Below are positions 17,200-27,054 of a DNA stretch of 64,000 nucleotides, piece by piece; positions within the stretch are counted from its first letter, which is position 1, and each line of letters opens with the position of its first letter. A program made the translations under genes and the position numbers. Location of the stretch: assembly GCA_017396555.1 (NCBI GenBank), contig JAFQLS010000017.1, forward strand, positions 107,228-171,227, read 5' to 3'. The DNA is from Lachnospiraceae bacterium (GTDB lineage: Bacteria > Bacillota > Clostridia > Lachnospirales > Lachnospiraceae). The notes below the pieces were generated by a model that worked only from the letters and a program-made list of their open reading frames with translations, did not search any database and was not told where the DNA came from.

Positions 17200-20100
17200 A
17201 TGTTTGATAAGATTAAAAAGGCGTTAATAGTAATATCGGGTGCCATTATGGTATCAGTATTATCTATAACGCCTTCTTTTGCGTCTGAAAGAGGTTCTTC
17301 AGAATATACATTTACAGATAAATATCCGTCGGCAGGAGACTGGGAGGATGGAGAGAGAAACAAACACCAGAATACATTAATGCCAAACAGTATATCAGCA
17401 GGCAATGTTAATGTTGATGAGTCAGGTGCACAGAAGACGACCGTGCCATATACAGGTCTTACATATACTCATAACAAGAGATATGATAAATGTACAGTAG
17501 TAAATGGTATAGATGTATCTAAATGGAATGGTGACATAAATTGGAATAAAGCAAAGAAGCATGGAATAGAATTTGCATTTATCAGAGTCGGTAACAGAGG
17601 TGTGGAATCAGGTGAATTATATGAAGATCCTCTGTATAAGACAAACATCAAAGGGGCAAACGCAGCGGGTATTAAGGTCGGTGTATATATTTATTCGCAG
17701 GCTATTACAGAAGCAGAAGCTATTGAAGAAGCTAAGTTTGTTTTGAAGAGGATAAAAGCTTACAATATCACAATGCCGGTGGTGTTTGATTTAGAGTATT
17801 ATGATGGACCTAGTGGAAGGTTATGGGATGCTAATTTATCAAAGAGTCAGGCTACCAAGATTTGTCAGGCATTTTGTAAGACGGTTGAGAATGCCGGATA
17901 TGAGGCAATGTTATATTCTAATCCGGATATGCTTTATAACCATTTAAATGCATCAACGTTGGAAAAGGAATGTACAATTTGGCTTGCTCATTGGGGAATA
18001 CAGAAGACAAGCTATGAGGGGATGTATGACTATTGGCAATATGGCTCGGGCTATGTAAATGGCATAAATGGTCCGGTTGATGTTAATTTCTGGTATAATC
18101 CAAAGAAATCTACAGGTCTTAAATTATCTGCTACTTCAAAGACAATGAATATAGGAGATAAATTTAAATTAACAGGTGAGATTGAGCCGGCAGAGTCAAC
18201 AGATATTATTACCTGGACTACATCTAATCCTGTTGTTGCGTATGTTGATCAGGAAGGTAACGTAGTTGCCGGTAATAAAGGAAGTGCTACAATTACAGCT
18301 ACTACAACCAGTGGAATAAAAGCAACTTGTAAGCTGACAGTAAATGACAGGCTGTCCAATTATGAAGTGGTATTAAAGGATGGAACTGTGCCTATATATA
18401 ATGGCAAAGCTCATACACCAGCGGTAACATTAAGAACCAAGAAAAACATAGTGCTTAGTGGGGAAGTTAATACACCGGTTAATTTAAGAATGGGACCAAG
18501 TACAGATTTTTCTATCATAACAACACTTCCTGTGGGTACAAAGGTAACAGTATATAATTCATTTACTAATAATGATGGGGGAATATGGTATTCTATTAAG
18601 TTTACAATGGATGGAAAAACATATAGAGGTTATGTATCAGCTCCGTATATAACAGCTAAATCAGGAAAAAGAACTTTAGGTTCTTCTCTTTATACAGTAG
18701 CATATTCTAACAATGTAAATGCAGGTAATGCGGTATTAACAATAAAGCCTGCATCAGGGTCATACTTAACTGAAACATTAACTGCTAATTTTCAGATTGA
18801 ACCTTGTAATATTACAGAAACGGTTATAGAAAAAATGGATGATTATAACTACACAGGAAGCAGTATAATGCCTGATATTGAATCAAAATTCGAAGGAAAA
18901 GTACTTATTAAGGATAAAGACTATGAACTTTCATATAATAATAATATAGGCTCAGGAATTGCGACAATAACTATTACCGGTAAAGGTAATTTTAAAGGAA
19001 GTACAAATGTTAATTTCAAAATATATGGAAATAGAGAATACTATATAGAAGGAATCGGGAAACAACTATACACAGGCAATGCCATAACTCCTCAGATTAC
19101 TATTAGAAATAAAGAAACAGGCGCAATTATTGACAACTCTAATTTTACTATTACTTATGCCAATAATGTTGAAATTGGTTTAGCAACGGTTAATATAGAA
19201 GGAAATAGTGAATGGGAAGGAAGTACCATACTCACATTTGAAATTGTCTCTAAGTTAGGCAATGATAAAGTGATTACTGTATACAATGTAAATAATTATG
19301 AGTATACGGGAAGCGAAATCAAACCTGATATAAAGGTTATGTGTAATGGAGAAGTTGCACCTGAATCAGCATATAGTATTGAATATTTATCTAATACAAA
19401 TGCAGGAACAGCTACAGTAGTAGTAACCGCAAAAGATGGTTATACAGGTAAATATTCGATTGATTTTGACATTGTGCGTTCGGATATTTCAGGTGGTGAG
19501 TATAAAACAAATAGCATTTTAGATGTTGTTTATACAGGAGATTTATTAACTCCTCAGATTATTCTTGAAAATAGCTATGGAATGTTAATTAAGGATATTG
19601 ATTATACTGCTATTTATGAAAATAATATAAATGTAGGTAAGGGAATAATAACATTAAAGGGTATTGGCAATTATAAGGGAACTAAGATTATTAATTTTAA
19701 TGTTATTGGCAAGAGTATTTTGCTGTTAACCTATAAAGAAATTCCAAATCAAGTGTATCAGGCAAAGTCAATTACTCCGGAAATAGTTATTATGGATGGA
19801 AAGTATACACTTGCTAAAAATAAGGATTATACAGTTAAATATTCGAGCAATGTAAATGTTGGAACTGCAAAGTTGGTAGTTACCGGAATGGGTAATTATA
19901 CAGGAACTGTAACTAAAACATTTAAAATTCAGGCAAGAGGAATGTCAACCTGTATAGCATCAGCAATATCTGACAGAACATATACGGGTAAGAAACTTAC
20001 CCCTTCCGTATCAGTTAAATATGGAACATACAAATTAAAGCTTAATAAGGATTATACTATTGTTAAGTATTCATCAAATAAGAATATTGGAAATGCGACA

Positions 20101-20877
20101 ATAATTTTAAAGGGTAAAGGGAACTTTACAGGTAATATGACAATTAATTTTAATATTATTCCAAAGAAGATATCAAATTTTAAAGCGTCAGATATTACAT
20201 CTTCGCAGATAAAGCTATCATGGAAAAAAGATAGTCTTGTTACAGGATATGAAATATATAGAAGTGAAGCTTATGATGGAACATTCAAAAAAATTAGAAC
20301 GATAACAAATAATAAAAATATTTCGTATACTAATAAGGGATTATTAAATGGAAAAGAGTATTATTATAAAATACGTTCTTATAAAATAGTAAATGGTAAA
20401 AAATATTATGGTAAATTTACGTCTGTAAAATCTGTTTCAACAAAAGAAAAATATACAAAATATGTGGTCATTAAGGATACTGCATATATCAGAGGTCATG
20501 CTGGTAAGAACTATAAGGGCTTGTTAAAGGTTAAAAAGGGAAAAGAGATGACATACCTTTCTTATACTTATGATTCTTTAAAGGTCAAATGGTATAAAGT
20601 AAGATATAAGTATAAAAATAAAACCTATACAGGCTATGTAAGAAATGATAAGGCAGAGGTAGAAAGTGTTGGAAAGGTTAAAGCAGATGTGTTAAATGTA
20701 AGAAAATCTGCATCAGTAAAATCAAAGAAGGTAACAAGTATTAAGCAAAATACAAAAATAAGAATTACGAATACTGTCAAAGATTCAAATGGCTCAAAAT
20801 GGTATAAAATTAGATATAGTAAAAAAGGCAAGAAGTATACCGGTTATGTAATGGCTAAATATGTAAAGATAGTATAG
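17200..20877 (+). CDS. Large secreted GH25 muramidase with Ig-like, FN3 and SH3 modules
   Basis: A 1225-aa exported protein: signal peptide (residues 1-28, ending PSFASE), GH25 muramidase domain (about 100-295) with NGIDVSKWNGD (Asp105) and the catalytic VFDLEYYD strand (Asp197, Glu199), a Big_2-like domain (about 305-385), an SH3-like module (about 420-490, VNLRMGPSTDF), about six beta-sandwich repeats with the recurring pattern YTG...LTP...DYT..Y..N.N.G.A...I.G.GNY.G (about 540-985), an FN3 domain (about 990-1075) and two C-terminal SH3b modules (RGHAG; VLNVRKSAS). The enzyme cleaves MurNAc-GlcNAc bonds; SH3b modules bind cell wall. It probably acts in wall remodelling. Between the GH25 core and C-terminus the repeats are a stalk. 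It has its own promoter and terminator. Confidence 0.9.
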   Translation: MFDKIKKALIVISGAIMVSVLSITPSFASERGSSEYTFTDKYPSAGDWEDGERNKHQNTLMPNSISAGNVNVDESGAQKTTVPYTGLTYTHNKRYDKCTVVNGIDVSKWNGDINWNKAKKHGIEFAFIRVGNRGVESGELYEDPLYKTNIKGANAAGIKVGVYIYSQAITEAEAIEEAKFVLKRIKAYNITMPVVFDLEYYDGPSGRLWDANLSKSQATKICQAFCKTVENAGYEAMLYSNPDMLYNHLNASTLEKECTIWLAHWGIQKTSYEGMYDYWQYGSGYVNGINGPVDVNFWYNPKKSTGLKLSATSKTMNIGDKFKLTGEIEPAESTDIITWTTSNPVVAYVDQEGNVVAGNKGSATITATTTSGIKATCKLTVNDRLSNYEVVLKDGTVPIYNGKAHTPAVTLRTKKNIVLSGEVNTPVNLRMGPSTDFSIITTLPVGTKVTVYNSFTNNDGGIWYSIKFTMDGKTYRGYVSAPYITAKSGKRTLGSSLYTVAYSNNVNAGNAVLTIKPASGSYLTETLTANFQIEPCNITETVIEKMDDYNYTGSSIMPDIESKFEGKVLIKDKDYELSYNNNIGSGIATITITGKGNFKGSTNVNFKIYGNREYYIEGIGKQLYTGNAITPQITIRNKETGAIIDNSNFTITYANNVEIGLATVNIEGNSEWEGSTILTFEIVSKLGNDKVITVYNVNNYEYTGSEIKPDIKVMCNGEVAPESAYSIEYLSNTNAGTATVVVTAKDGYTGKYSIDFDIVRSDISGGEYKTNSILDVVYTGDLLTPQIILENSYGMLIKDIDYTAIYENNINVGKGIITLKGIGNYKGTKIINFNVIGKSILLLTYKEIPNQVYQAKSITPEIVIMDGKYTLAKNKDYTVKYSSNVNVGTAKLVVTGMGNYTGTVTKTFKIQARGMSTCIASAISDRTYTGKKLTPSVSVKYGTYKLKLNKDYTIVKYSSNKNIGNATIILKGKGNFTGNMTINFNIIPKKISNFKASDITSSQIKLSWKKDSLVTGYEIYRSEAYDGTFKKIRTITNNKNISYTNKGLLNGKEYYYKIRSYKIVNGKKYYGKFTSVKSVSTKEKYTKYVVIKDTAYIRGHAGKNYKGLLKVKKGKEMTYLSYTYDSLKVKWYKVRYKYKNKTYTGYVRNDKAEVESVGKVKADVLNVRKSASVKSKKVTSIKQNTKIRITNTVKDSNGSKWYKIRYSKKGKKYTGYVMAKYVKIV

Positions 20878-20884
20878 TGAAAAG

Positions 20885-20921
20885 ACCTATGGCGTATAAT
20901 TAATATGCTATAGGTTTTTTT
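20885..20921 (+). terminator. Terminator after the GH25 gene
   Basis: A 13-bp stem with two G-U pairs (20885-20897 with 20903-20915), 5-nt loop, then seven T. Confidence 0.9.
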
Positions 20922-20941
20922 GTGAAAAATAAAAAAATGTA

Positions 20942-20970
20942 TTGACGAAATTTTAACAATGATATATAAT
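20942..20970 (+). promoter_or_regulatory. adhE promoter
   Basis: TTGACG (20942-20947), 17-bp spacer, TATAAT (20965-20970). The predicted transcription start falls near 20977, inside a Rex-like operator. Confidence 0.85.
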
Positions 20971-20975
20971 TCAAA

Positions 20976-20993
20976 TTGTTAAAAAATTAACAT
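20976..20993 (+). promoter_or_regulatory. Rex-like operator at the adhE start site
   Basis: TTGTTAAAAAATTAACAT matches the Rex consensus TTGTTAAnnnnTTAACAA at all but the last position. Rex is the NADH-sensing repressor that controls adhE in many Firmicutes. Placement just after the -10 fits repression. A second, weaker site (20942-20959; 3' half TTAACAA perfect, 5' half TTGACGA) overlaps the -35. Confidence 0.8.
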
Positions 20994-21024
20994 ACTAGGG
21001 ATTAGAAAATCAGGAGGTCTAATT

Positions 21025-23643
21025 ATGGCGAACAGTAAAGAAAAAAAAACAGTAAGTCCGGTAATAGTAGATAGTGTTGAAGCATTATTACAGCGTATGG
21101 AAGAGATAAGAGAAGCACAGAGAATATTTGCTACTTATACTCAGGAACAGGTTGATAAGATTTTCCTCGCTGCAGCAACAGCAGCTAACCAGGCTAGAAT
21201 TTCACTTGCGAAGATGGCAGTTGAAGAAACTGGTATGGGTATTGTAGAAGATAAAGTAATTAAGAATAATTATGCTGCAGAGCATATTCATAATGCATAT
21301 AGAAATACAAAGACATGTGGAGTTATTGAAGAGGATAAAGCATTCGGTATCAAGAAGATTGCAGAGCCAATCGGCCTTATTGCTGCTGTTATCCCAACAA
21401 CCAACCCTACATCAACAGCAATATTTAAGACTATTCTTTCATTAAAGACAAGAAATGGTATTATTATAAGCCCACATCCACGTGCAAAGAATTCTACAAT
21501 TGCAGCAGCTAAGATAGTATTAGATGCAGCAGTAGCAGCAGGTGCTCCAAAGGGAATTATTGGTTGGATAGATGTTCCTTCGCTTGAAATGACAAATGAA
21601 GTTATGAAGGGCGCAGATATCATTCTTGCAACAGGTGGTCCTGGAATGGTTAAGGCTGCATACTCTTCAGGAAAGCCAGCTCTTGGCGTTGGTGCCGGAA
21701 ATACTCCTGTTATTTTAGATGAAACAGCAGATATTAAGATGGCAGTTAGTTCAATTATTCATTCAAAGACTTTTGATAATGGTATGATTTGTGCTTCTGA
21801 ACAGTCTGTAACAGTTATAGATACAATTTACAAAGAAGTTAAGAAGGAATTCCAGTTAAGAGGCTGTTACTTCTTAAAAGAAGATGAAATTGAAAAGGTA
21901 AGAAAGACAATCATTATAAATGGTGCCCTTAATGCAAAAATTGTTGGACAGAAGGCACATACAATTGCTAAGTTAGCAGGCGTTGATGTTCCGGAGTCTA
22001 CAAAGATTCTTATTGGTGAAGTTGAAAGTGTTGATATTTCAGAAGAGTTTGCACATGAAAAGCTTTCGCCGGTACTTGCAATGTATAAGGCTAAGACATT
22101 TGATGAGGCAATTTCAAAGGCAGAACGTCTTGTGGCAGATGGTGGTTATGGTCATACAGCTTCACTTTATGTAAATGTAAATGAAACAGAGAAGATTGAT
22201 AAGTTTGGCGCTGCAATGAAGACTTGCCGTGTTCTTGTTAACACACCTTCGTCACATGGTGGTATCGGTGACTTATATAACTTCAAGCTTGCTCCATCGC
22301 TCACACTTGGTTGTGGTTCATGGGGAGGTAATTCAATATCAGATAACGTTGGAGTTAAACACTTACTTAACATTAAGACAGTTGCCGAGAGGAGAGAGAA
22401 TATGCTTTGGTTTAGAACACCTGAAAAGGTATACTTTAAGAAGGGCTGTATGCCTGTAGCACTTGATGAAGTTAAGAACGTTCTTGGAAAGAAGAGAGCA
22501 TTCATCGTAACAGACTCATTCTTATATTTAAATGGATATACAAAGGCTATTACAGATAAATTAGATGAAATGGGCGTTGTACATCATACATTCTACAACG
22601 TTCAGCCAGACCCAACATTAGCTAACGCTATTGAAGGTGCTGAGGCAATGAGAAGCTTCGAACCGGATTGTATTATCGCTCTTGGTGGTGGTTCAGCAAT
22701 GGATGCAGCTAAGATTATGTGGGTAATGTATGAGCATCCGGAAGTAGATTTCATGGATATGGCGATGAGATTTATCGATATCAGAAAGAGAGTATATACA
22801 TTCCCTAAGATGGGTGAGAAGGCATACTTCATTGCTATACCAACATCATCAGGTACAGGTTCAGAAGTAACAGCATTTGCAGTTATCACAGATCAGGAAA
22901 CAGGAGTTAAGTATCCTCTTGCAGATTACGAGTTACTTCCAAACATGGCTATTGTAGATACAGATAATATGATGAGCCAGCCAAAGGGCTTAACAAGTGC
23001 ATCAGGTATTGACGTATTAACACATGCTCTTGAAGCTTATGCATCAGTTATGGCATCAGATTATACAGATGGTCTTGCTCTTAAGGCAATGAAGAACGTA
23101 TTTGAATATTTACCACGTGCATACAACGATGGAAATGATGTTGAAGCAAGACAGAAGATGGCAGATGCATCATGTATGGCAGGTATGGCATTCAACAATG
23201 CATTCCTTGGTGTATGCCACTCAATGGCTCATAAGCTCGGTGCTTTCCACCATTTGCCACACGGTGTTGCAAACGCATTATTAATCAGCCTTGTTGTTGA
23301 ATACAATGCAGATGAATGTCCAACAAAGATGGGAACATTCTCACAGTACCAGTATCCACATACACTTTCAAGATATGTTGAATGTGCTAACTTCTGTGGA
23401 GTGACAGGTAAGGATGATAAGGATACACTTAAGAACTTCATTAAGAAGATTGAAGAACTTAAGGCAGCTGTTGGAATTAAGAAGTCAATTCAGGAATATG
23501 GAGTTGATGAGAAGTACTTCCTTGAGACACTTGATGAAATGGTTGAAAATGCATTTGATGATCAGTGTACAGGAGCAAATCCTCGTTATCCATTAATGTC
23601 TGAAATTAAGGAATTATTCTTAAAGGCTTACTATGGTAAATAA
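21025..23643 (+). CDS. adhE: Bifunctional aldehyde/alcohol dehydrogenase AdhE
   Basis: Converts acetyl-CoA to ethanol in two NADH-dependent steps, the main NADH sink in many anaerobes. At 872 aa it has the full fusion length: CoA-acylating aldehyde dehydrogenase domain (about 15-440) with GAGNTP and catalytic Cys256 in MICASEQ, a linker, and an iron-dependent alcohol dehydrogenase domain (about 455-870) with GGGSAMDAAK, TSSGTGSE and the metal site CHSMAHKLGAFHHLPHG. AdhE typically forms spirosome filaments. Codon use resembles highly expressed genes nearby (gdhA, hyd). The Rex-like sites upstream suggest induction at high NADH/NAD+. Confidence 0.97.
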   Translation: MANSKEKKTVSPVIVDSVEALLQRMEEIREAQRIFATYTQEQVDKIFLAAATAANQARISLAKMAVEETGMGIVEDKVIKNNYAAEHIHNAYRNTKTCGVIEEDKAFGIKKIAEPIGLIAAVIPTTNPTSTAIFKTILSLKTRNGIIISPHPRAKNSTIAAAKIVLDAAVAAGAPKGIIGWIDVPSLEMTNEVMKGADIILATGGPGMVKAAYSSGKPALGVGAGNTPVILDETADIKMAVSSIIHSKTFDNGMICASEQSVTVIDTIYKEVKKEFQLRGCYFLKEDEIEKVRKTIIINGALNAKIVGQKAHTIAKLAGVDVPESTKILIGEVESVDISEEFAHEKLSPVLAMYKAKTFDEAISKAERLVADGGYGHTASLYVNVNETEKIDKFGAAMKTCRVLVNTPSSHGGIGDLYNFKLAPSLTLGCGSWGGNSISDNVGVKHLLNIKTVAERRENMLWFRTPEKVYFKKGCMPVALDEVKNVLGKKRAFIVTDSFLYLNGYTKAITDKLDEMGVVHHTFYNVQPDPTLANAIEGAEAMRSFEPDCIIALGGGSAMDAAKIMWVMYEHPEVDFMDMAMRFIDIRKRVYTFPKMGEKAYFIAIPTSSGTGSEVTAFAVITDQETGVKYPLADYELLPNMAIVDTDNMMSQPKGLTSASGIDVLTHALEAYASVMASDYTDGLALKAMKNVFEYLPRAYNDGNDVEARQKMADASCMAGMAFNNAFLGVCHSMAHKLGAFHHLPHGVANALLISLVVEYNADECPTKMGTFSQYQYPHTLSRYVECANFCGVTGKDDKDTLKNFIKKIEELKAAVGIKKSIQEYGVDEKYFLETLDEMVENAFDDQCTGANPRYPLMSEIKELFLKAYYGK

Positions 23644-23667
23644 AATATAAGAAGCTTTATTTATAAG

Positions 23668-23716
23668 GGAGTTTTTGCAAAATAGGTAAAAACCTATTGA
23701 GCAGAAACTCCTTTTT
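23668..23716 (+). terminator. adhE terminator
   Basis: Outer 11-bp stem (23668-23678 with 23701-23711, one G-U), inner AATAGGT/ACCTATT hairpin, then TTTTT. Confidence 0.9.
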
Positions 23717-23749
23717 ATGTAAAATTTATGTCAAACATTTTTATAATAC

Positions 23750-23778
23750 TTGAAAAGTTCAATCTTTTCTTGTAAAAT
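23750..23778 (+). promoter_or_regulatory. Promoter of the Dlt-like operon
   Basis: TTGAAA (23750-23755), 17-bp spacer, TAAAAT (23773-23778). Just downstream lie the dyad TGTAAAATTACA (23791-23802) and the inverted repeat ATATTG...CAATAT (about 23802-23825), possible operator or leader hairpins. Confidence 0.7.
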
Positions 23779-23852
23779 ACTAATTCGTAGTGTAAAATTA
23801 CATATTGTGAGCAATTTCGCAATATACAAACTAAAGTAGAAAGGTGATACAT

Positions 23853-25196
23853 TTGAAAATTAAAGGTTATATAATCAAATTTATAAAAATTGTTGCTTTT
23901 GCAGGAATTTTTGTATGGATTTACAGTAATGTGTCCTCTGTAATGACTCCGTTTTCAAGATTTAATTATTTCTTGGCAGGGTTCTATGAAGAAGAGGAAA
24001 AGACATTGGATGCAGTATATATTGGTTCAAGTAATTGCCATACATATTGGAATTCATTGTTTGCGTGGGAACAATACGGAATAAATGTCTATCCTTATAC
24101 GGCTAATTCTTTACCTTTTAGCTCGGCTGAATATGTTATTAAAGAGGTTAGAAATAGGCAGCCTAATGCAGTGTTTGTAGTTAATATTAACACATTAGGC
24201 GACGAAGAAATCACGATGTCACAGTCACATAATTTATTAGATCATATGCCACTTACATTCGAAAAATTGGCTTTAACTAAATTTTTATGTGAGTTTGGAG
24301 AATATCCTAGAGACGACCATTGGGAATACTATTTTCCTATTATACAGTATCACTCAAGATGGGGTGATATAACGGAGTCGGATTTTTATAATGTAACTGA
24401 TGGATATAAGGGTGCATGTAATTTTGATATATATAAGAAGAAATCAACAAACATTTTTAATGGATTCAAGCAAACAGAAGAAGTTGGTGTATTGTCAGAA
24501 AAGATGGAAAAAGCATTAAAGAGTTTGCTAGAATATTGTAAGAGTGAGGATATAGAAATTGTATTTGTTACAGTACCTCAGTCAAGACCAGACCTTGAAG
24601 ATGTTAAAAAATATAATAGAGTAAATGAAATGGTATCTGAATATGGTTTCAGGGTATTAGATTTAATAGGTAATATTGAAGATACGGAAATGGATTTGAA
24701 GGTAGACTTTTATAATAGTAAGCATGCTAACATACATGGTTCAATCAAATATACTCAGTTCCTATCAGAATATCTTATCGAGAATTTTAAATTTGAGGAT
24801 AAGCGTGGAAAAGCAGAATATAGTGATTGGGATAAAGCCTATAACGAATATTACAAAGAGTTTTCGCCATATGTTTTGGATATTGAATTGGATTCTAAAT
24901 ATAGAGATTATTCATTAGAAGCACCTTCAGAAAAAGATATTTTAACCACAGCTAACGGAACATCAGTTAGATTAGAATGGAAAAGCATAGAAGGTGCCAC
25001 AGGATATGTTATATATAAGAAGAGTGGTAAAAATGGTGCATGGAAGAAGACAGGTTATTCCAATCAGCTTATCTATGAAGACAAGGATGTAAAAGAAGGA
25101 AAGAAATATACTTATACTATTGTTCCGTTTTATGAGAAAGACGGCGAGAATTACTATGGTAAACATTTGTATAAGGGTGTAAATGTAACTAATTAA
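23853..25196 (+). CDS. DltD/SGNH-like membrane-anchored acyltransferase partner with C-terminal FN3 domain
   Basis: About 447 aa from TTG 23853 (GAAAGGTGA is 5 bp upstream; the GTG at 23844 overlaps that site). One N-terminal membrane helix anchors an extracytoplasmic SGNH-like domain: GSSN (residues 58-61) holds the candidate nucleophile Ser, and YNSKHANIHG (His291, His295) is the late block where DltD and AlgJ-type proteins carry Asp and His; here the usual Asp looks like Asn. A fibronectin type III-like domain follows (about 365-447: SVRLEWKSIEGATGYVIYKK). It opens an operon with an MBOAT protein, so it probably receives or hydrolyses acyl groups at the cell surface. The substrate is unknown. 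Confidence 0.75.
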   Translation: MKIKGYIIKFIKIVAFAGIFVWIYSNVSSVMTPFSRFNYFLAGFYEEEEKTLDAVYIGSSNCHTYWNSLFAWEQYGINVYPYTANSLPFSSAEYVIKEVRNRQPNAVFVVNINTLGDEEITMSQSHNLLDHMPLTFEKLALTKFLCEFGEYPRDDHWEYYFPIIQYHSRWGDITESDFYNVTDGYKGACNFDIYKKKSTNIFNGFKQTEEVGVLSEKMEKALKSLLEYCKSEDIEIVFVTVPQSRPDLEDVKKYNRVNEMVSEYGFRVLDLIGNIEDTEMDLKVDFYNSKHANIHGSIKYTQFLSEYLIENFKFEDKRGKAEYSDWDKAYNEYYKEFSPYVLDIELDSKYRDYSLEAPSEKDILTTANGTSVRLEWKSIEGATGYVIYKKSGKNGAWKKTGYSNQLIYEDKDVKEGKKYTYTIVPFYEKDGENYYGKHLYKGVNVTN

Positions 25197-25223
25197 TTTT
25201 TATTATTATGTGAGGAACAACAG

Positions 25224-26804
25224 ATGAGTTATCAGACTTTGGAATTTATTTTATTTTCTGCAATAGTCCTGTTTTTCTATTATATCTTAGGACGTAGATT
25301 GCAATTAGTTGTATTAGCAATAGCTAATATGGTGTTTTATATTATGGCAGGACCTAAGTATCTGCCTTATCTACTGGCAACAATGCTTGTTACTTACCTG
25401 GTAGGTTTGTTTATAGGAATGATTTACAACAAATGTGATAAGCAGTTGGCTGAATGTAAGGATAATTCTGAGAAAAAGGCTCTCAGAGCAAAAGCAAAGA
25501 GCAAAGCAAAAAAAGTATTAATTATAGCATTGCTTGTAGCAATAGGATTGTTGGCTGTATGTAAATATACAGGATTTGTGACAAAAAATCTTAATCTGTT
25601 ATTTGCAAAATTTGGTATTCCACAGATAGAAGTATTTAAAATGGTGTTGCCACTTGGTATTTCATTCTATACATTTATGGCAGTCAGCTATGTATTAGAT
25701 GTATACTGGAAAAGATATAAAGCTGAAAAGAATTTTCTTTTATATGCCGTATATTTGTCATATTTTCCACATGTTGTACAAGGTCCAATTGACAGATTTA
25801 ATGAATTTAAAGAGCAGATTGCAGGCGGTGTAAAAATAAGCTATGAGAATATAACATATGGTGCTCAGCTTGCTATCTGGGGATTTTTCAAAAAGTTAGT
25901 TATTGCAGACAGAATTGGTATTTTGGTGAGTACAATTCTTGATAACTGGGAAACATATGATGGTGTTTATATTATAGTTGCCTTTTTGGTTTATTCTATA
26001 CAGATTTATGCAGATTTTTCAGGATGTATTGATATTGTAAGTGGTATATCAGAAATGTTTGGAATTAAACTGCGTAAAAACTTTAATCATCCATATTTCT
26101 CAAGAACTATGGCTGAATTTTGGAGAAGATGGCATATGTCATTGCAGGAGTGGTTCAAGGATTATGTATATTATCCTGTATCAGCTTCAAATTTTACAAA
26201 GAAGATTAAGAAATTTTTCAAAAATAGAGGACTTAAACGTATTGAAGATATTTTCTCTTCATGTCTTCCTATCATAGTGGTATGGCTAATTACAGGGATA
26301 TGGCATGGAGCTGCATGGATGTATGTGGCATGGGGAATGTTTCATGCATCATTACTTATAGGAGGTAAATTATTTGAAAATGTTCTTCCTAAGGTAAGTA
26401 AGGTATTGCACATCGATACAGAGAATTTTGGTTGGTATTTCTGGCAAATGGTTAGAACATATTTGTTATGTTGTGTGGGTCGAGTTTTCTTTAGAGCGGC
26501 AAGCCTTACTAATGCGATTGCTCTTTTTAAGAAAATGATTACAGATACAACATTTGCATCACTTTTTAATCCGGATATGACATTTGGATTGGATTTAAAG
26601 GATATTAATGTTGCTTTAGTTTCTGTATTAATATTACTTGTTGTTGATATTTTACAGGAAAAGATGCGTCTTAGGGAAACATTGGCAAAACAGAATCTTA
26701 TATTTAGATGGATGCTGATATTTGGAGCCTTGTTCTTTATTATTATCTTCGGAAACTATGGTCCGGGATATGATGCTAGCAACTTTATATATGAACAATT
26801 TTAA
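25224..26804 (+). CDS. MBOAT-family membrane O-acyltransferase (DltB/AlgI-like)
   Basis: A 526-aa polytopic membrane enzyme that moves an acyl group from a cytoplasmic carrier across or onto a surface polymer. About ten hydrophobic segments, the FPHVVQGPIDRF motif, FWRRWHMSLQEW(F), and the catalytic-His motif GIWHGAAW (His361) are diagnostic. It lies between the SGNH-like gene and the acyl carrier protein gene, mirroring dltD, dltB and dltC. AlgI (alginate acetylation) and PatA (peptidoglycan O-acetylation) are relatives, but the linked carrier protein and ligase favour a DltB-like mechanism. Confidence 0.9.
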   Translation: MSYQTLEFILFSAIVLFFYYILGRRLQLVVLAIANMVFYIMAGPKYLPYLLATMLVTYLVGLFIGMIYNKCDKQLAECKDNSEKKALRAKAKSKAKKVLIIALLVAIGLLAVCKYTGFVTKNLNLLFAKFGIPQIEVFKMVLPLGISFYTFMAVSYVLDVYWKRYKAEKNFLLYAVYLSYFPHVVQGPIDRFNEFKEQIAGGVKISYENITYGAQLAIWGFFKKLVIADRIGILVSTILDNWETYDGVYIIVAFLVYSIQIYADFSGCIDIVSGISEMFGIKLRKNFNHPYFSRTMAEFWRRWHMSLQEWFKDYVYYPVSASNFTKKIKKFFKNRGLKRIEDIFSSCLPIIVVWLITGIWHGAAWMYVAWGMFHASLLIGGKLFENVLPKVSKVLHIDTENFGWYFWQMVRTYLLCCVGRVFFRAASLTNAIALFKKMITDTTFASLFNPDMTFGLDLKDINVALVSVLILLVVDILQEKMRLRETLAKQNLIFRWMLIFGALFFIIIFGNYGPGYDASNFIYEQF

Positions 26805-26827
26805 TTAGTAGAAAAGGAGAATTTACT

Positions 26828-27049
26828 ATGGAAGAATTAAAGAAAATGTTAGAGGAAAAATTTCCAAACATCGATTTTGATGCAGAAAAGGCACTTGTAA
26901 GTGGAGGAGTATTAGATTCACTTCAGGTTGTTGAAATTATTGGTGAAATTGAAGATATGTTTGATATCTCTGTAACTATGGAATATATCCAGCCTGATTA
27001 TTTTGAATCAGTTGAAACAATGTGGGATATGATTGAGGAGTTACAGTAG
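26828..27049 (+). CDS. Acyl carrier protein (DltC-like)
   Basis: A 73-aa acidic carrier. The 4'-phosphopantetheine attachment site is Ser31 in GVLDSLQVVEI, followed by the usual helix III and a final EELQ. The size matches DltC more than the fatty-acid ACP. It would hold the acyl group activated by the ligase encoded at 28476 and present it to the MBOAT protein. It has a strong AAAAGGAG site and is 23 bp after the MBOAT gene. Confidence 0.9.
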   Translation: MEELKKMLEEKFPNIDFDAEKALVSGGVLDSLQVVEIIGEIEDMFDISVTMEYIQPDYFESVETMWDMIEELQ

Positions 27050-27054
27050 AATAT

